Of a stretch of DNA of 64,000 nt, positions 52,870 through 61,706 are shown in pieces; within the stretch, counting starts at the first letter, position 1; each line of letters opens with the position of its first letter. This stretch comes from Micavibrio_B sp964399985 (GTDB taxonomy: Bacteria; Pseudomonadota; Alphaproteobacteria; Micavibrionales; Micavibrionaceae), in contig CAYNRY010000001.1 of NCBI GenBank assembly GCA_964399985.1, forward strand, positions 558,001 to 622,000, given 5' to 3'. A program made the translations under genes and the position numbers. The notes under the pieces were generated by a model. The model had not been told where the DNA came from. It was given only the letters and a program-made list of their open reading frames with translations, and did no database searches.

Positions 52870-53622
52870 ATGAAAATAGCACTTATAACCGGCGGAAGCC
52901 GCGGTCTGGGTAAAAGCATGGCGCTCAATGCGGCGGCGAAAGGGCATGATATAATTTTGACCTATCACAGCAACCAAACCGAAGCCAATAACGTCGTCGC
53001 CGAGATTGGAAAACTCGGTCGCAAAGCCGTGGCCTTGCAGCTCGACGTTTCGCAGAGCAAGTCTTTCGATGGCTTCGCATCCTCCATTAGGGAAGTTCTA
53101 TCATCCCAATGGCAGCGAAATGATTTCGATTATCTGGTCAATAATGCCGGTATCGGTATTAATGCGAGTATCGCGGCGACGACGGAAGATCAGTTCGACA
53201 CACTTGTAGATATTCACTTCAAAGGGCCGTTTTTCCTGACGCAAAAATTACTGCCTTTGATCAAGGATGGAGGGCGCATCATTAATATTTCGTCGGGTCT
53301 GGCGCGTTTCTCAATGCCCGGCTATTCCGTTTACGGATCATTAAAGGCAGCAATGGAAGCCATGACACGCTATCAGGCACAGGAACTCGGCGTTCGCGGC
53401 ATCAGTGTGAATGTCGTTGCGCCGGGCGCGATTGAAACTGATTTCGGCGGCGGGTTTGTTCGCGATAACAAGGATATCAACAAGGCCATTTCGTCTCAAA
53501 CGGCTTTGGGCCGTGTTGGCCAGCCCGACGACATCGGCGGCGTCGTTGCATCCCTACTGACCGAAGATACGAAATGGATCAACGGACAGCGCATTGAAGT
53601 GGCGGGAGGCTATTTGCTCTAA
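52870..53622 (+). CDS. Short-chain dehydrogenase/reductase
   Basis: A 250-residue SDR. The NAD(P)-binding ALITGGSRGLGKSMA is followed by the NNAGIG structural motif and the catalytic Ser-Tyr-Lys in ISSGLARFSMPGYSVYGSLKAA. The C-terminus IDDIGGVVASLLTEDTKWINGQRIEVAGG is typical of FabG-like members. The substrate is unknown. AAAGGA lies before the ATG. The 3' end overlaps etfA by 4 bp, tail to tail. Confidence 0.9.
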   Translation: MKIALITGGSRGLGKSMALNAAAKGHDIILTYHSNQTEANNVVAEIGKLGRKAVALQLDVSQSKSFDGFASSIREVLSSQWQRNDFDYLVNNAGIGINASIAATTEDQFDTLVDIHFKGPFFLTQKLLPLIKDGGRIINISSGLARFSMPGYSVYGSLKAAMEAMTRYQAQELGVRGISVNVVAPGAIETDFGGGFVRDNKDINKAISSQTALGRVGQPDDIGGVVASLLTEDTKWINGQRIEVAGGYLL

Positions 53623-54548
53623 AGCTTCTCGGTCAGTTCCGGCGCGGCTTGGAACAGGTCAGCAACCAATCCGTAATCGGCGATCTGAAATATCGGCGCT
53701 TCAGGGTCTTTGTTGATGGCCACGATGACTTTTGAATCCTTCATACCGGCCAAATGCTGGATCGCGCCTGAAATACCGATCGCGACATAAAGCTGCGGCG
53801 CGACGACTTTACCGGTTTGGCCGACTTGATAATCGTTTGGTGCATAACCTGAATCGACCGCGGCACGGGACGCGCCCACGGCCGCGCCGATTTTATCGGC
53901 CAGCGTTTCGATGATCTTGAAATTCTCGGCAGAGCCGACACCGCGACCGCCGGAAACGACGACTTTTGCGGCGGTGAGGTCAGGGCGTTCGGATTTGGTC
54001 AGTTCTTGTCCGACAAATTTCGATGCATCATTCGCGCCGCTGCCGGCGAGGTTTTCAATCGCGGCAGAGCCGCCGCTGGTGGCTGCCGGATCGAAACCCG
54101 TTGTCCGGATAGTTAATAACTTGATCGCATCGGATGATTGAACGGTGGCAATCGCATTGCCTGCATAAACAGGGCGCTTGAATGTCGACGCGTCGATAAC
54201 TTCAATCACGTCTGAAATTTGCTGCAGGTCTTTTATACCTGCTACCCGTGGCAGAAGGTTTTTACCGAACGTCGTGCCCGGGGCCAGAATATGCGAATAC
54301 TGATCGGCAATACCCGCAACCAGTGGCGCTAATGTTTCCGGCAATTGATGTTCGAATTCCGCGCCTTCGGCATGAAAGACTTTCGTAACGCCTGCGATAG
54401 CGGCGGCTGCCGTAGAGGCGGCGGAGGAGCCTTGACCGGCGACGAGAACATGGATGTCGGAGCCTAGCTTTGTCGCGGCGGTGATCGTGTTCAGCGTCGA
54501 GGATTTGATTTCTGCGTGGTCGTGTTCTGCAATGACGAGAATAGGCAT
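53619..54548 (-). CDS. etfA: Electron transfer flavoprotein alpha subunit
   Basis: A 309-residue subunit. The N-terminus is ETF-like (ILVIAEHDHAEIKSSTLN), and the C-terminal FAD-binding region has VSGGRGVGSAENFKIIETLADKIGAAVGASRAAVD then GQTGKVVAPQLYVAIGISGAIQHLAGM. It accepts electrons from acyl-CoA and other dehydrogenases and passes them to the quinone pool via ETF-QO, which is not in the window. It overlaps etfB by 1 bp. Confidence 0.96.
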   Translation of the reverse strand: MPILVIAEHDHAEIKSSTLNTITAATKLGSDIHVLVAGQGSSAASTAAAAIAGVTKVFHAEGAEFEHQLPETLAPLVAGIADQYSHILAPGTTFGKNLLPRVAGIKDLQQISDVIEVIDASTFKRPVYAGNAIATVQSSDAIKLLTIRTTGFDPAATSGGSAAIENLAGSGANDASKFVGQELTKSERPDLTAAKVVVSGGRGVGSAENFKIIETLADKIGAAVGASRAAVDSGYAPNDYQVGQTGKVVAPQLYVAIGISGAIQHLAGMKDSKVIVAINKDPEAPIFQIADYGLVADLFQAAPELTEKL

Positions 54549-55315
54549 TAGATCACCTTCGCTTCTGTTTTTAATTTTGAAATAAGTTCATCTACGCTGG
54601 CAACTTTGACGCCGCCGCTGCGTTTCGCCGGTTCGTTGACAGATATGACTTTCAGGCGCGGAGATATTTCAACGCCCAAATCTTCCGGTTTGATATTTTC
54701 CAGCGGTTTCGATTTCGCCTTCATGATATTCGGCAAGGCGGCATAGCGCGGCTCGTTCAAACGAAGATCGGTCGTGATAATGCCCGGCAGCTTGATTTCG
54801 ACGGTCTCTAGGCCGCCATCGATTTCGCGTGTGACCTTGGCGGATGTTTCGCCGACAATCTCGACTTTGGAAGCAAAAGTCGCCTGCGGCCAGTTCAGCA
54901 TCCCGGCGAGCATTTGCCCTGTCTGGTTGCTGTCATCATCGATGGATTGCTTGCCCATGATGATAAGATTTGGCTGTTCTTTATCAACGATAGCTTTTAA
55001 CAGCTTGGCAACGGCGAGGGGTTCTACGCCGCCAAGATCGATCGGCTGATCTGTTTGAACTAAAATACCGCGGTCGGCGCCAATCGCCATGGCGGTGCGA
55101 CACACATCTTGCGCAACGGCAGGGCCGATCGTGACGACGACAATTTCCTTGGCGATGCCTTTTTCTTTCAGACGCACGGCTTCTTCAACCGCGATCTCGT
55201 CGAATGGGTTCATCGACATTTTGACATTGGCAAGCTCGACGCCGCTATTGTCGGATTTGACGCGGATTTTGACGTTGTAATCAACGACGCGTTTGATGGG
55301 GACGAGTATCTTCAT
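54548..55315 (-). CDS. etfB: Electron transfer flavoprotein beta subunit
   Basis: A 255-residue subunit: KILVPIKRVVDYNVKIRV start, MNPFDEIAVEEAVRLKEKG, then AMP-binding DRGILVQTD and GKQSIDDDSNQTGQMLAGML. It pairs with the adjacent alpha subunit. HIG1 lies 9 bp upstream on the same strand, so HIG1-etfB-etfA is one unit. Confidence 0.96.
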   Translation of the reverse strand: MKILVPIKRVVDYNVKIRVKSDNSGVELANVKMSMNPFDEIAVEEAVRLKEKGIAKEIVVVTIGPAVAQDVCRTAMAIGADRGILVQTDQPIDLGGVEPLAVAKLLKAIVDKEQPNLIIMGKQSIDDDSNQTGQMLAGMLNWPQATFASKVEIVGETSAKVTREIDGGLETVEIKLPGIITTDLRLNEPRYAALPNIMKAKSKPLENIKPEDLGVEISPRLKVISVNEPAKRSGGVKVASVDELISKLKTEAKVI

Positions 55316-55324
55316 TCTATAGCC

Positions 55325-55522
55325 TTATTTTTGAGAAAGGAAAAATGCGAGGGCGATCAATGCGAGGGCGACGCCTTGAAGGACGACGCGGGCCTGCATC
55401 AATTTATTGCCGTATTTTTTGTTAAATTCGCCGCCTTGGATAAATCCGGCGATACCGATGGCCAGAACGCCGAGAACGCTGAGCATCGCAATAGCGATCA
55501 TAATGGTGAGTATTGAATTCAT
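55325..55522 (-). CDS. Twin-transmembrane HIG1 domain protein
   Basis: A 65-residue protein with two membrane helices (MIAIAMLSVLGVLAIGIAGF and VLQGVALALIALAFFL) around the HIG1 loop GGEFNKKYGNKLMQARVVLQG. In mitochondria HIG1 proteins stabilise cytochrome oxidase supercomplexes; a respiratory role is likely here too. It lies 17 bp after ubiG on the same strand. Confidence 0.88.
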   Translation of the reverse strand: MNSILTIMIAIAMLSVLGVLAIGIAGFIQGGEFNKKYGNKLMQARVVLQGVALALIALAFFLSQK

Positions 55523-55539
55523 AAGACTAATGTAGGCGG

Positions 55540-56277
55540 TTAAAGTTTTTCTGCAACCAGAAAATAATTCACATCCACATCATGCGGATGAATGGAAAAT
55601 TCATTTTTGAGAGGGTTGAACATCATGCCTTTGACGTCTTTAAGCGTAAGGCCTGAATTTTCAGCCAGTTCCGCCAATTCGGACGGTTTGACGAATTTAT
55701 TCCATTGATGCGTGCCGGTCGGAACCCAGCGCAGGACATATTCCGCAGCAATAATGCCTAAAGCATAGGATTTGGCCGTGCGGTTGAGCGTCGAGAAAAT
55801 CACGATTCCGCCTTTGCGGACAAGCTTTGAGCATAATGCGACGAAATCTTCCGGTGATGATGTGTGTTCGATAATTTCAAGCGCGAGCACGCAGTCGAAT
55901 TTTTTATTCTGCGCTGCAAGATCTTCTGCTGCACCGCATATATATTCTATTTCAAGATTTTCGGATTTAGCATGGGCTTTGGCGGTTTTGATACCGATGG
56001 CGTCGGCATCAAGCCCTGTAACGCTTGCGCCGATACGGGCGAGGGGTTCGGATACAAGGCCGCCGCCGCAGCCGATATCGAGAATGGAAATGCCCTTCAG
56101 CGCCTTGATCGGCGTATCATCGAGGCCGAAATGCGAAACGATGCTTTCACGAAGAAAGCCGATACGGGCAGGGTTCAGCCGATGCAAAGGCTTGAAAGGG
56201 CCGTCGGGATTCCACCAGTCGGCTGAATCCTTTGAAAAATGGTCAATTTCTTTACGGTCGAGAGTTTTTAGTTTCAT
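55540..56277 (-). CDS. ubiG: Ubiquinone biosynthesis O-methyltransferase UbiG
   Basis: A 245-residue SAM methyltransferase with the family WWNPDGPFKPLHRLNPARIGFL, motif I ILDIGCGGGLVSEPLARIGA, and LEIIEHTSSPEDFV then FSTLNRTAKSYALGIIAAEYVLRWVPTGTH. It does the two O-methylations of ubiquinone. It is grouped with HIG1 and etfBA, fitting a quinone/respiration theme, and is divergent from lysC. Confidence 0.95.
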   Translation of the reverse strand: MKLKTLDRKEIDHFSKDSADWWNPDGPFKPLHRLNPARIGFLRESIVSHFGLDDTPIKALKGISILDIGCGGGLVSEPLARIGASVTGLDADAIGIKTAKAHAKSENLEIEYICGAAEDLAAQNKKFDCVLALEIIEHTSSPEDFVALCSKLVRKGGIVIFSTLNRTAKSYALGIIAAEYVLRWVPTGTHQWNKFVKPSELAELAENSGLTLKDVKGMMFNPLKNEFSIHPHDVDVNYFLVAEKL

Positions 56278-56302
56278 ATTTCATTATTAATATTTCTTTC
56301 TT

Positions 56303-56371
56303 GTCATGTCGAGCGAAGCCGAGACATCTCACCTTAAATAGATGAGATCCCTCGACTACGCTCGGGATGAC
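56303..56371. repeat. Dispersed palindromic repeat, family B (69 bp)
   Basis: An imperfect inverted repeat running from GTCATGTCGAGCGAAGCCGAG to CTCGACTACGCTCGGGATGAC, with ATCTCA/TGAGAT arms near the loop. It lies between divergent ubiG and lysC. A degraded half-copy appears at about 32655-32695. Confidence 0.85.
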
Positions 56372-56419
56372 ACTTCTCGCTAGCCATAATAGTTTTCGTC
56401 CGCTAAACTCCGCCCCAAC

Positions 56420-57658
56420 ATGTCCAGAATCGTTGTCAAATTCGGCGGTACATCCGTCGCTAATCCCGAGAGAATTGAAAAAGCAGCTATGAAAGTGGCT
56501 GCCGAGGTCAAGCGCGGCCATCAGGTCGCCGTCGTCGTATCTGCCATGGCGGGGATGACGAACCAGCTGATCGATTACTGCAAGCAGATTATGCCGGATT
56601 ACGACGAATCCGAACACGACGCGGTTGTTGCCGCCGGTGAACAGATCGTCGCCGGTTTGATGGCGATGGCCCTGCGCAAGCATGGCGTGACCGCTAGATC
56701 GTTTCAGGGATGGCAAGTGCCGATCCTGTGCGATTTCAATCACAGGCGCGCGCGCATCATCGATATCCCGACGGCCAATATTGAGGCGGAATTTGCCATG
56801 GGCAGCATGCCGGTCATTGCCGGATTTCAGGGTGTCACGGCGGAAAGCGATATTACCACGCTTGGGCGCGGCGGCTCGGACACGACCGCTGTGGCAATTG
56901 CTGCGGCGCTGAAAGCGGATCGCTGCGATATCTATACGGATGTCGACGGCGTCTATACGACTGATCCGCGTGTGACACCGCAAGCACATAAAATCGACCG
57001 CATTTCATATGAGGAAATGCTGGAGCTTGCGTCTTTAGGCGCAAAAGTTTTGCATACGCGCTCTGTTGAACTGGCGATGGCAAAGCAAGTGCCGGTTCAG
57101 GTTTTATCCAGTTTTGATGACGCCATCGGCAGCGATTTGCCGGGCACTTTAGTGACGAAGGAAGAAGATATCGTGGAACAGATGATCGTAAACGGGGTGG
57201 CTTTTACCCGCAATGAAGCCAAGGTAACAATGCGCAACGTGCCGGACGTCCCTGGGGTTGCTGCCAATATTTTCGGCCCGCTTGCCGAGGCCAGCCTGAA
57301 TGTCGATATGATCGTTCAAAATATTTCCTCCGACGGTAAAAGCACGGATATGACCTTCACCGTCTCGCGTGAAGATTTGCAAAAAGCCATCGAGATCCTG
57401 AAAAAAATTCCGGCTTTAAACGGCATTGAAATTGAATCCGACGCAACGGTTGCGAAACTGTCCGTCGTCGGAATTGGCATGCGCTCGCATTCGGGCGTGG
57501 CACAAAAAATGTTCCGCGCGCTGGCGGAGAAAAACATCAACATCCTCGTCATTACGACGTCTGAAATTAAAGTCAGCGTTCTGGTTTCGGACGAATATGT
57601 CGAACTGGGCGTACGCGCCCTGCATACGGCATTCGATCTGGATGCGAACGCGGCCTGA
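56420..57658 (+). CDS. lysC: Aspartate kinase
   Basis: A 412-residue aspartokinase. VVKFGGTSVANPERIEKAA is the nucleotide-binding start, GRGGSDTTAVAIAAALKADRCDIYTDVDGVYTTDPR the catalytic core, and two ACT-like regulatory repeats follow (RNVPDVPGVAANIF and VGIGMRSHSGVAQKMF). It starts lysine, threonine and methionine synthesis and is normally feedback-inhibited through the ACT region. The stop is 6 bp before rodZ. Confidence 0.97.
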   Translation: MSRIVVKFGGTSVANPERIEKAAMKVAAEVKRGHQVAVVVSAMAGMTNQLIDYCKQIMPDYDESEHDAVVAAGEQIVAGLMAMALRKHGVTARSFQGWQVPILCDFNHRRARIIDIPTANIEAEFAMGSMPVIAGFQGVTAESDITTLGRGGSDTTAVAIAAALKADRCDIYTDVDGVYTTDPRVTPQAHKIDRISYEEMLELASLGAKVLHTRSVELAMAKQVPVQVLSSFDDAIGSDLPGTLVTKEEDIVEQMIVNGVAFTRNEAKVTMRNVPDVPGVAANIFGPLAEASLNVDMIVQNISSDGKSTDMTFTVSREDLQKAIEILKKIPALNGIEIESDATVAKLSVVGIGMRSHSGVAQKMFRALAEKNINILVITTSEIKVSVLVSDEYVELGVRALHTAFDLDANAA

Positions 57659-57664
57659 TAGTTT

Positions 57665-58465
57665 ATGTCTGAAAACGTTGAAAATTATACCAGTCTTCCC
57701 GTTGGCGAAATCCTGCGGCGGGTACGTTTTCAATATAATTTGAGCCTTGCGCAGGTCGAAGAAAATACAAGGATCAAATCCGTTTATCTGGAGGCCTTGG
57801 AAGTCGGGGATTACGAAATTCTGCCCGGCAAAGTCTATGTGACCGGTTTCGTCAAAGTTTATTCGGATTATCTCGGGCTTGATTCCGACAAGATGGTCCA
57901 GCTTCTTAAGAAGCAAACCGGGCATCAGGTCAGTAAGCCGGCGCAAATTTTCCCCGTGGCGAATGAAGAACAGAAAGTCCCGGGGCCTAAAGTAATCCTG
58001 ATATCGGTGGCTTTGCTCGTTTTGATTATCCTTGTATGGACGCTGAATACCCCGGGTTTGAGAAATGACGATATTCCTGCCGTGCCGGAAGAATTAACCC
58101 AGCAATTAACAGCGCCGCAAAAACCGAAGGAGCCTGCCGAGCAGGAAGTTGCGGCGGCGGAGCCGGAAAAGAAAGCCCATCCGGTCGTTTTAAAAGCCGT
58201 ACAGGATGTCTGGCTGGAAATTCGGGATGGCGCGGGACAGCCGATATTTTCCCGTGTGTTAAAACTGGGTGAGGAATACTGGGTTCCTGAAGAGGCGCAA
58301 GGCTATAAAATGACCACTGGTAATGCGGGCGGCCTGGAAATGATCGTCGAAGGCAATGCCTATCCCGCCATGGGCAGGAAAGGCGAGGTCCGCCGCAATA
58401 TTTCCCTCAATCCGGCTGATTTAAAAGCCCAATTCGCGGCTGCTCTGCCATCTCAAAATCCGTAA
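57665..58465 (+). CDS. rodZ: RodZ-like helix-turn-helix membrane protein
   Basis: A 266-residue protein. The N-terminal HTH_25 domain is VGEILRRVRFQYNLSLAQVEENTRIKSVYLEAL with the PGKVYVTGFVKVYSDYLGLD segment. One membrane helix follows (VILISVALLVLIILVWTLNT), then a Pro/Glu linker and a DUF4115 periplasmic beta domain (VWLEIRDGAGQPIFSRVLK). RodZ couples MreB to the elongasome. Its position before ispG is a conserved arrangement. Confidence 0.88.
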   Translation: MSENVENYTSLPVGEILRRVRFQYNLSLAQVEENTRIKSVYLEALEVGDYEILPGKVYVTGFVKVYSDYLGLDSDKMVQLLKKQTGHQVSKPAQIFPVANEEQKVPGPKVILISVALLVLIILVWTLNTPGLRNDDIPAVPEELTQQLTAPQKPKEPAEQEVAAAEPEKKAHPVVLKAVQDVWLEIRDGAGQPIFSRVLKLGEEYWVPEEAQGYKMTTGNAGGLEMIVEGNAYPAMGRKGEVRRNISLNPADLKAQFAAALPSQNP

Positions 58466-58511
58466 GCAGTTTTTCATTGAAAACTCACCAAGAAACCCTC
58501 TATTACAGGGC

Positions 58512-59651
58512 ATGGCATCCGATCACAATTCCGTTCGTCCATGGCGCATGATTACCCGCAGGGCTTCCCGTAAAATCTGGGTTGGCAATGTGCCTGTCGG
58601 CGGCGATTCTCCAATTACAGTTCAATCGATGACCAATACCTTGACGCATGACGTCGAGGCGACGATTGCACAGGTTCGCGCGCTGGAAGTGGCGGGCGCG
58701 GATATTGTGCGTATTTCCTGCCCGGATGAAGAGTCATCCGCCGCGCTGAAACTGATCGTGCCGGAAGTTACCGTGCCGATCGTTGCCGATATTCATTTCC
58801 ATTATAAACGCGCCATCGAAGCCGCGCAAAACGGCGCGGCCTGCCTGCGGATCAATCCGGGTAATATCGGGAACGAGGCAAAGGTGAAAGAAGTCATTCA
58901 GGCCGCTAAGGATCATAATTGCTCGATCCGCATCGGCGTGAACGCTGGAAGTCTTGAGCGCGATCTCTTGGAAAAATACGGTGAGCCTTGCCCGGACGCG
59001 ATGGTGGAATCCGCGCAGCGTCACATTCGTATTCTCGAAGACCATGATTTTTATAATTTCAAAATTTCCTGTAAAGCGTCCGACGTCTTTATGGCGATGG
59101 CGGCGTATCAGCAACTGGCCGATGTCTGCGACTATCCAATCCATCTTGGCATCACCGAAGCCGGTGGCCTGCGTTCCGGCACGATTAAATCCGCGATAGG
59201 GATGGGTAATTTGCTATGGGCCGGAATAGGGGATACGATCCGCGTTTCGCTTTCCGCCGATCCGGTAGAGGAAATAAAAGTTGGCTTCGATATTCTGAAA
59301 TCATTAGGCCTTCGTCATCGCGGCGTGAATGTAATCTCCTGCCCAAGCTGCGCGCGCCAGCAATTCCAAGTGATCGATACCGTCGCGGAATTGGAACAGC
59401 GTGTGGCCCATATCACGACTCCCATGACAGTTTCGATTATCGGCTGTGTCGTGAACGGTCCTGGCGAAGCCATGATGACCGATATCGGCCTGACCGGCGG
59501 CGGGCAGGACAACCACCAGATCTATATCGGCGGCGACAAGGCGCATCGTTTCAATGCAGGCGACAAATCCATCGTCGATCATATCGTCGCCTTGATCGAA
59601 GAAAAAGCCGCGCAAATTCAGGCGGCATCAATCAGCGAAGCGGCGGAATGA
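58512..59651 (+). CDS. ispG: 4-hydroxy-3-methylbut-2-en-1-yl diphosphate synthase
   Basis: A 379-residue GcpE/IspG. VGDSPITVQSMTNT-like start, TIM-barrel ADIVRISCPDEESSAAL and IVADIHFHYKRAIEAAQNGAACLRINPGNIG, then the 4Fe-4S ligands in NVISCPSCARQQF and SIIGCVVNGPGEA. It is the penultimate step of the methylerythritol phosphate route to isoprenoids. Its TGA overlaps the ATG of the DMT transporter. Confidence 0.97.
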   Translation: MASDHNSVRPWRMITRRASRKIWVGNVPVGGDSPITVQSMTNTLTHDVEATIAQVRALEVAGADIVRISCPDEESSAALKLIVPEVTVPIVADIHFHYKRAIEAAQNGAACLRINPGNIGNEAKVKEVIQAAKDHNCSIRIGVNAGSLERDLLEKYGEPCPDAMVESAQRHIRILEDHDFYNFKISCKASDVFMAMAAYQQLADVCDYPIHLGITEAGGLRSGTIKSAIGMGNLLWAGIGDTIRVSLSADPVEEIKVGFDILKSLGLRHRGVNVISCPSCARQQFQVIDTVAELEQRVAHITTPMTVSIIGCVVNGPGEAMMTDIGLTGGGQDNHQIYIGGDKAHRFNAGDKSIVDHIVALIEEKAAQIQAASISEAAE

Positions 59652-60544
59652 CGCCATCGCATAAAAGTCTTCTGATGATCCTTATATCCGGATTTTGTAC
59701 CGGAAGTGTTTATCCCCTTATTAAAATCGCTCAACAATACGGTATACCCAAATTTGCCTATATATTTTGGGAATCGGTGCTTATTGTTTGCCTCGTGGCT
59801 ATAAGTGCTTGGTTTCGCGGCGAACGGTGTTTCTTCAAAAAAGAAGAATGGAAATATTACAGTTTTTGCGCGGTTACCAATATTCTGGTTCCGCAAATGC
59901 TGTCTTTTCTAATCGCGCCGCATATGCCTGCAAGCGTAAACAGTATAGTCGTTATTTTAACGCCTATATTCGTATATCTATGTTTAATCATTTTCTTTCA
60001 GGAAAAAATTGTGTGGCACAAGTTTACAGGAATGTTAATCGGTCTTATAGGCGGCGGATTACTATTCCTCCCTGCTATTTTAAACGATAGTCACGATTAT
60101 CAATGGTACTGGCTTTTGATTGCCTTGATGTTGCCGTCGGTTTATGCCCTCAACAGGCTTTTTGCTTCGCGCCTTTTACCCAAAGATAGTTCACCCTTTA
60201 GGCTTACGATTGGTTTGTTTTCAATAGCTGCTTTGATAGCAGCCCCATTAATGATATTCACTGGACAGGCAATGGCGCCGCTTTCCTTATCACCTGGTGA
60301 ATTAGCGTTATTTTCCCACTCCATCCTGATGGCGATTTTTTATGTCTTATTTTTTATCATTGCCAAAAAAGGAGCGGTTCATAACAGTCTCGCCTTTTAT
60401 ATCGGGCCATTGACAGGCATAGGATGGGGTATCGCATTTTTCGGCGAACACTTCACCTTGCTGTTTCTTGTGTCGTCGGCGTTATTATTTTATGCGCTGT
60501 ATTTGGTAAATAAACCTCAAATTATGCCAATAAAAGTAAAATAA
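59648..60544 (+). CDS. EamA/DMT-superfamily transporter
   Basis: A 298-residue protein with about ten hydrophobic helices in two EamA halves (LLMILISGFCTGSVYPLIKIA at the start, SALLFYALYLVN at the end). Substrate unknown. The same frame stays open upstream to 59216, but that part is antisense-free overlap with ispG and rich in Arg, so the ATG at 59648, overlapping the ispG stop, is the real start. Base use is more A/T-rich than ispG, suggesting a later arrival behind it. Confidence 0.85.
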   Translation: MTPSHKSLLMILISGFCTGSVYPLIKIAQQYGIPKFAYIFWESVLIVCLVAISAWFRGERCFFKKEEWKYYSFCAVTNILVPQMLSFLIAPHMPASVNSIVVILTPIFVYLCLIIFFQEKIVWHKFTGMLIGLIGGGLLFLPAILNDSHDYQWYWLLIALMLPSVYALNRLFASRLLPKDSSPFRLTIGLFSIAALIAAPLMIFTGQAMAPLSLSPGELALFSHSILMAIFYVLFFIIAKKGAVHNSLAFYIGPLTGIGWGIAFFGEHFTLLFLVSSALLFYALYLVNKPQIMPIKVK

Positions 60545-60605
60545 TACGAAAATAAGTTAAAAGGGCTGGGCTTTTATCAGGCCTTTTTGTATGTAAGAGC
60601 CAGCC

Positions 60606-61670
60606 ATGTCCAATCTCCTTCCCAAACTGGCGCCGGTCGAGGCGCGATATGAAGAACTCTCCGCTCTTTTGGCGGACGGGGCGTCTGGTGACAAATACGT
60701 CAAGATGATGCGCGAATATGCCTCTCTCGGTCCCGTGATGGAAACCATCAATAATTACAAGGCGGCGGTTCGGCAATTCGAAGAGGCCGAAGTCCTTATG
60801 TCCGATCCGGAAATGAAGGAGCTGGCGCAAGCGGAATATTACGAGCTGAAAGAAAAGCTGCCGGAGCTCGAGCACCAGTTAAAACTGGCGCTCATCCCGC
60901 GCGATACGGACGACACCAAAAACGCCATTCTCGAAATTCGTGCCGGAACCGGCGGCGACGAAGCGGCCCTGTTCGCTGGCGATTTACTGAACATGTATCA
61001 TGGTTACGCCCAGCAGATGGGCTGGAAATTCGTGATCGCGGAATCCGCGCAAAGCGATCTCGGCGGGTATAAGGAAGTCATCGCCGAAGTCTCCGGCTCT
61101 GATGTTTTCTCGAAATTGAAATTCGAGAGCGGCGTTCACCGCGTGCAGCGTGTACCGGCGACCGAAACGCAAGGCCGCGTTCATACGTCGGCGGCCACCG
61201 TTGCCGTAATGCCCGAAGCCGAAGAAGTCGATATCGTTCTGAATGATAAAGATTTGAAATTCGATGTCTTCCGAAGCCAAGGTTCCGGCGGACAATCGGT
61301 TAACACAACGGATTCCGCCGTGCGCGTCACGCATATTCCAACCGGCATCGCCATTGCCATTCAGGAAGAGAAATCCCAGCACAAGAACAAGGCCCGGGCC
61401 ATCTCGCTTTTGAAAACCAAGCTCTATGATCTGCAACGTCAAAAGCTCGATCAGGAACGTGCCGCCGACCGTAAATCGCAAGTCGGCTCCGGCGACCGTA
61501 GTGAGCGCATCCGCACTTATAACTTCCCGCAAGGAAGGGTAAGTGATCACCGCATCAATCTGACCGTATATAACATTGAGAATGTGATGACCGGCAAAGC
61601 GCTGGACGAGATTGTCGATGCGCTGGTGACACATGATCAGGCAGAAAGATTGGCTTCTTTAAATCTGTAA
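60606..61670 (+). CDS. prfA: Peptide chain release factor 1
   Basis: A 354-residue class I release factor. The PAT stop-codon tripeptide lies in VPATETQGRVHTSA and the catalytic GGQ in RSQGSGGQSVNTTDSAVRVTH. It terminates translation at UAA and UAG. PrmC, which methylates the GGQ glutamine, is encoded downstream after one inserted gene. Confidence 0.97.
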   Translation: MSNLLPKLAPVEARYEELSALLADGASGDKYVKMMREYASLGPVMETINNYKAAVRQFEEAEVLMSDPEMKELAQAEYYELKEKLPELEHQLKLALIPRDTDDTKNAILEIRAGTGGDEAALFAGDLLNMYHGYAQQMGWKFVIAESAQSDLGGYKEVIAEVSGSDVFSKLKFESGVHRVQRVPATETQGRVHTSAATVAVMPEAEEVDIVLNDKDLKFDVFRSQGSGGQSVNTTDSAVRVTHIPTGIAIAIQEEKSQHKNKARAISLLKTKLYDLQRQKLDQERAADRKSQVGSGDRSERIRTYNFPQGRVSDHRINLTVYNIENVMTGKALDEIVDALVTHDQAERLASLNL

Positions 61671-61671
61671 T

Positions 61672-61700
61672 TTGACATAACGCATTATTTTTGCTAAAGT
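61672..61700 (+). promoter_or_regulatory. Sigma-70-like promoter directly before the inserted hypothetical gene
   Basis: TTGACA (61672-61677), a 17-bp spacer and TAAAGT (61695-61700). The expected start of transcription falls at or within a base or two of the ATG at 61707, and there is no ribosome-binding site, so the message may be leaderless. Confidence 0.6.
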
Positions 61701-61706
61701 GCGGCC

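Noticed and set aside
56252..56989. 245-codon minus-strand frame across lysC and the repeat
   Set aside because: Antisense to the clear aspartokinase, with no family features.
59216..59647. Upstream extension of the DMT transporter frame
   Set aside because: It overlaps ispG in another frame, is Arg-rich and unlike any transporter; the ATG at 59648 overlaps the ispG stop.
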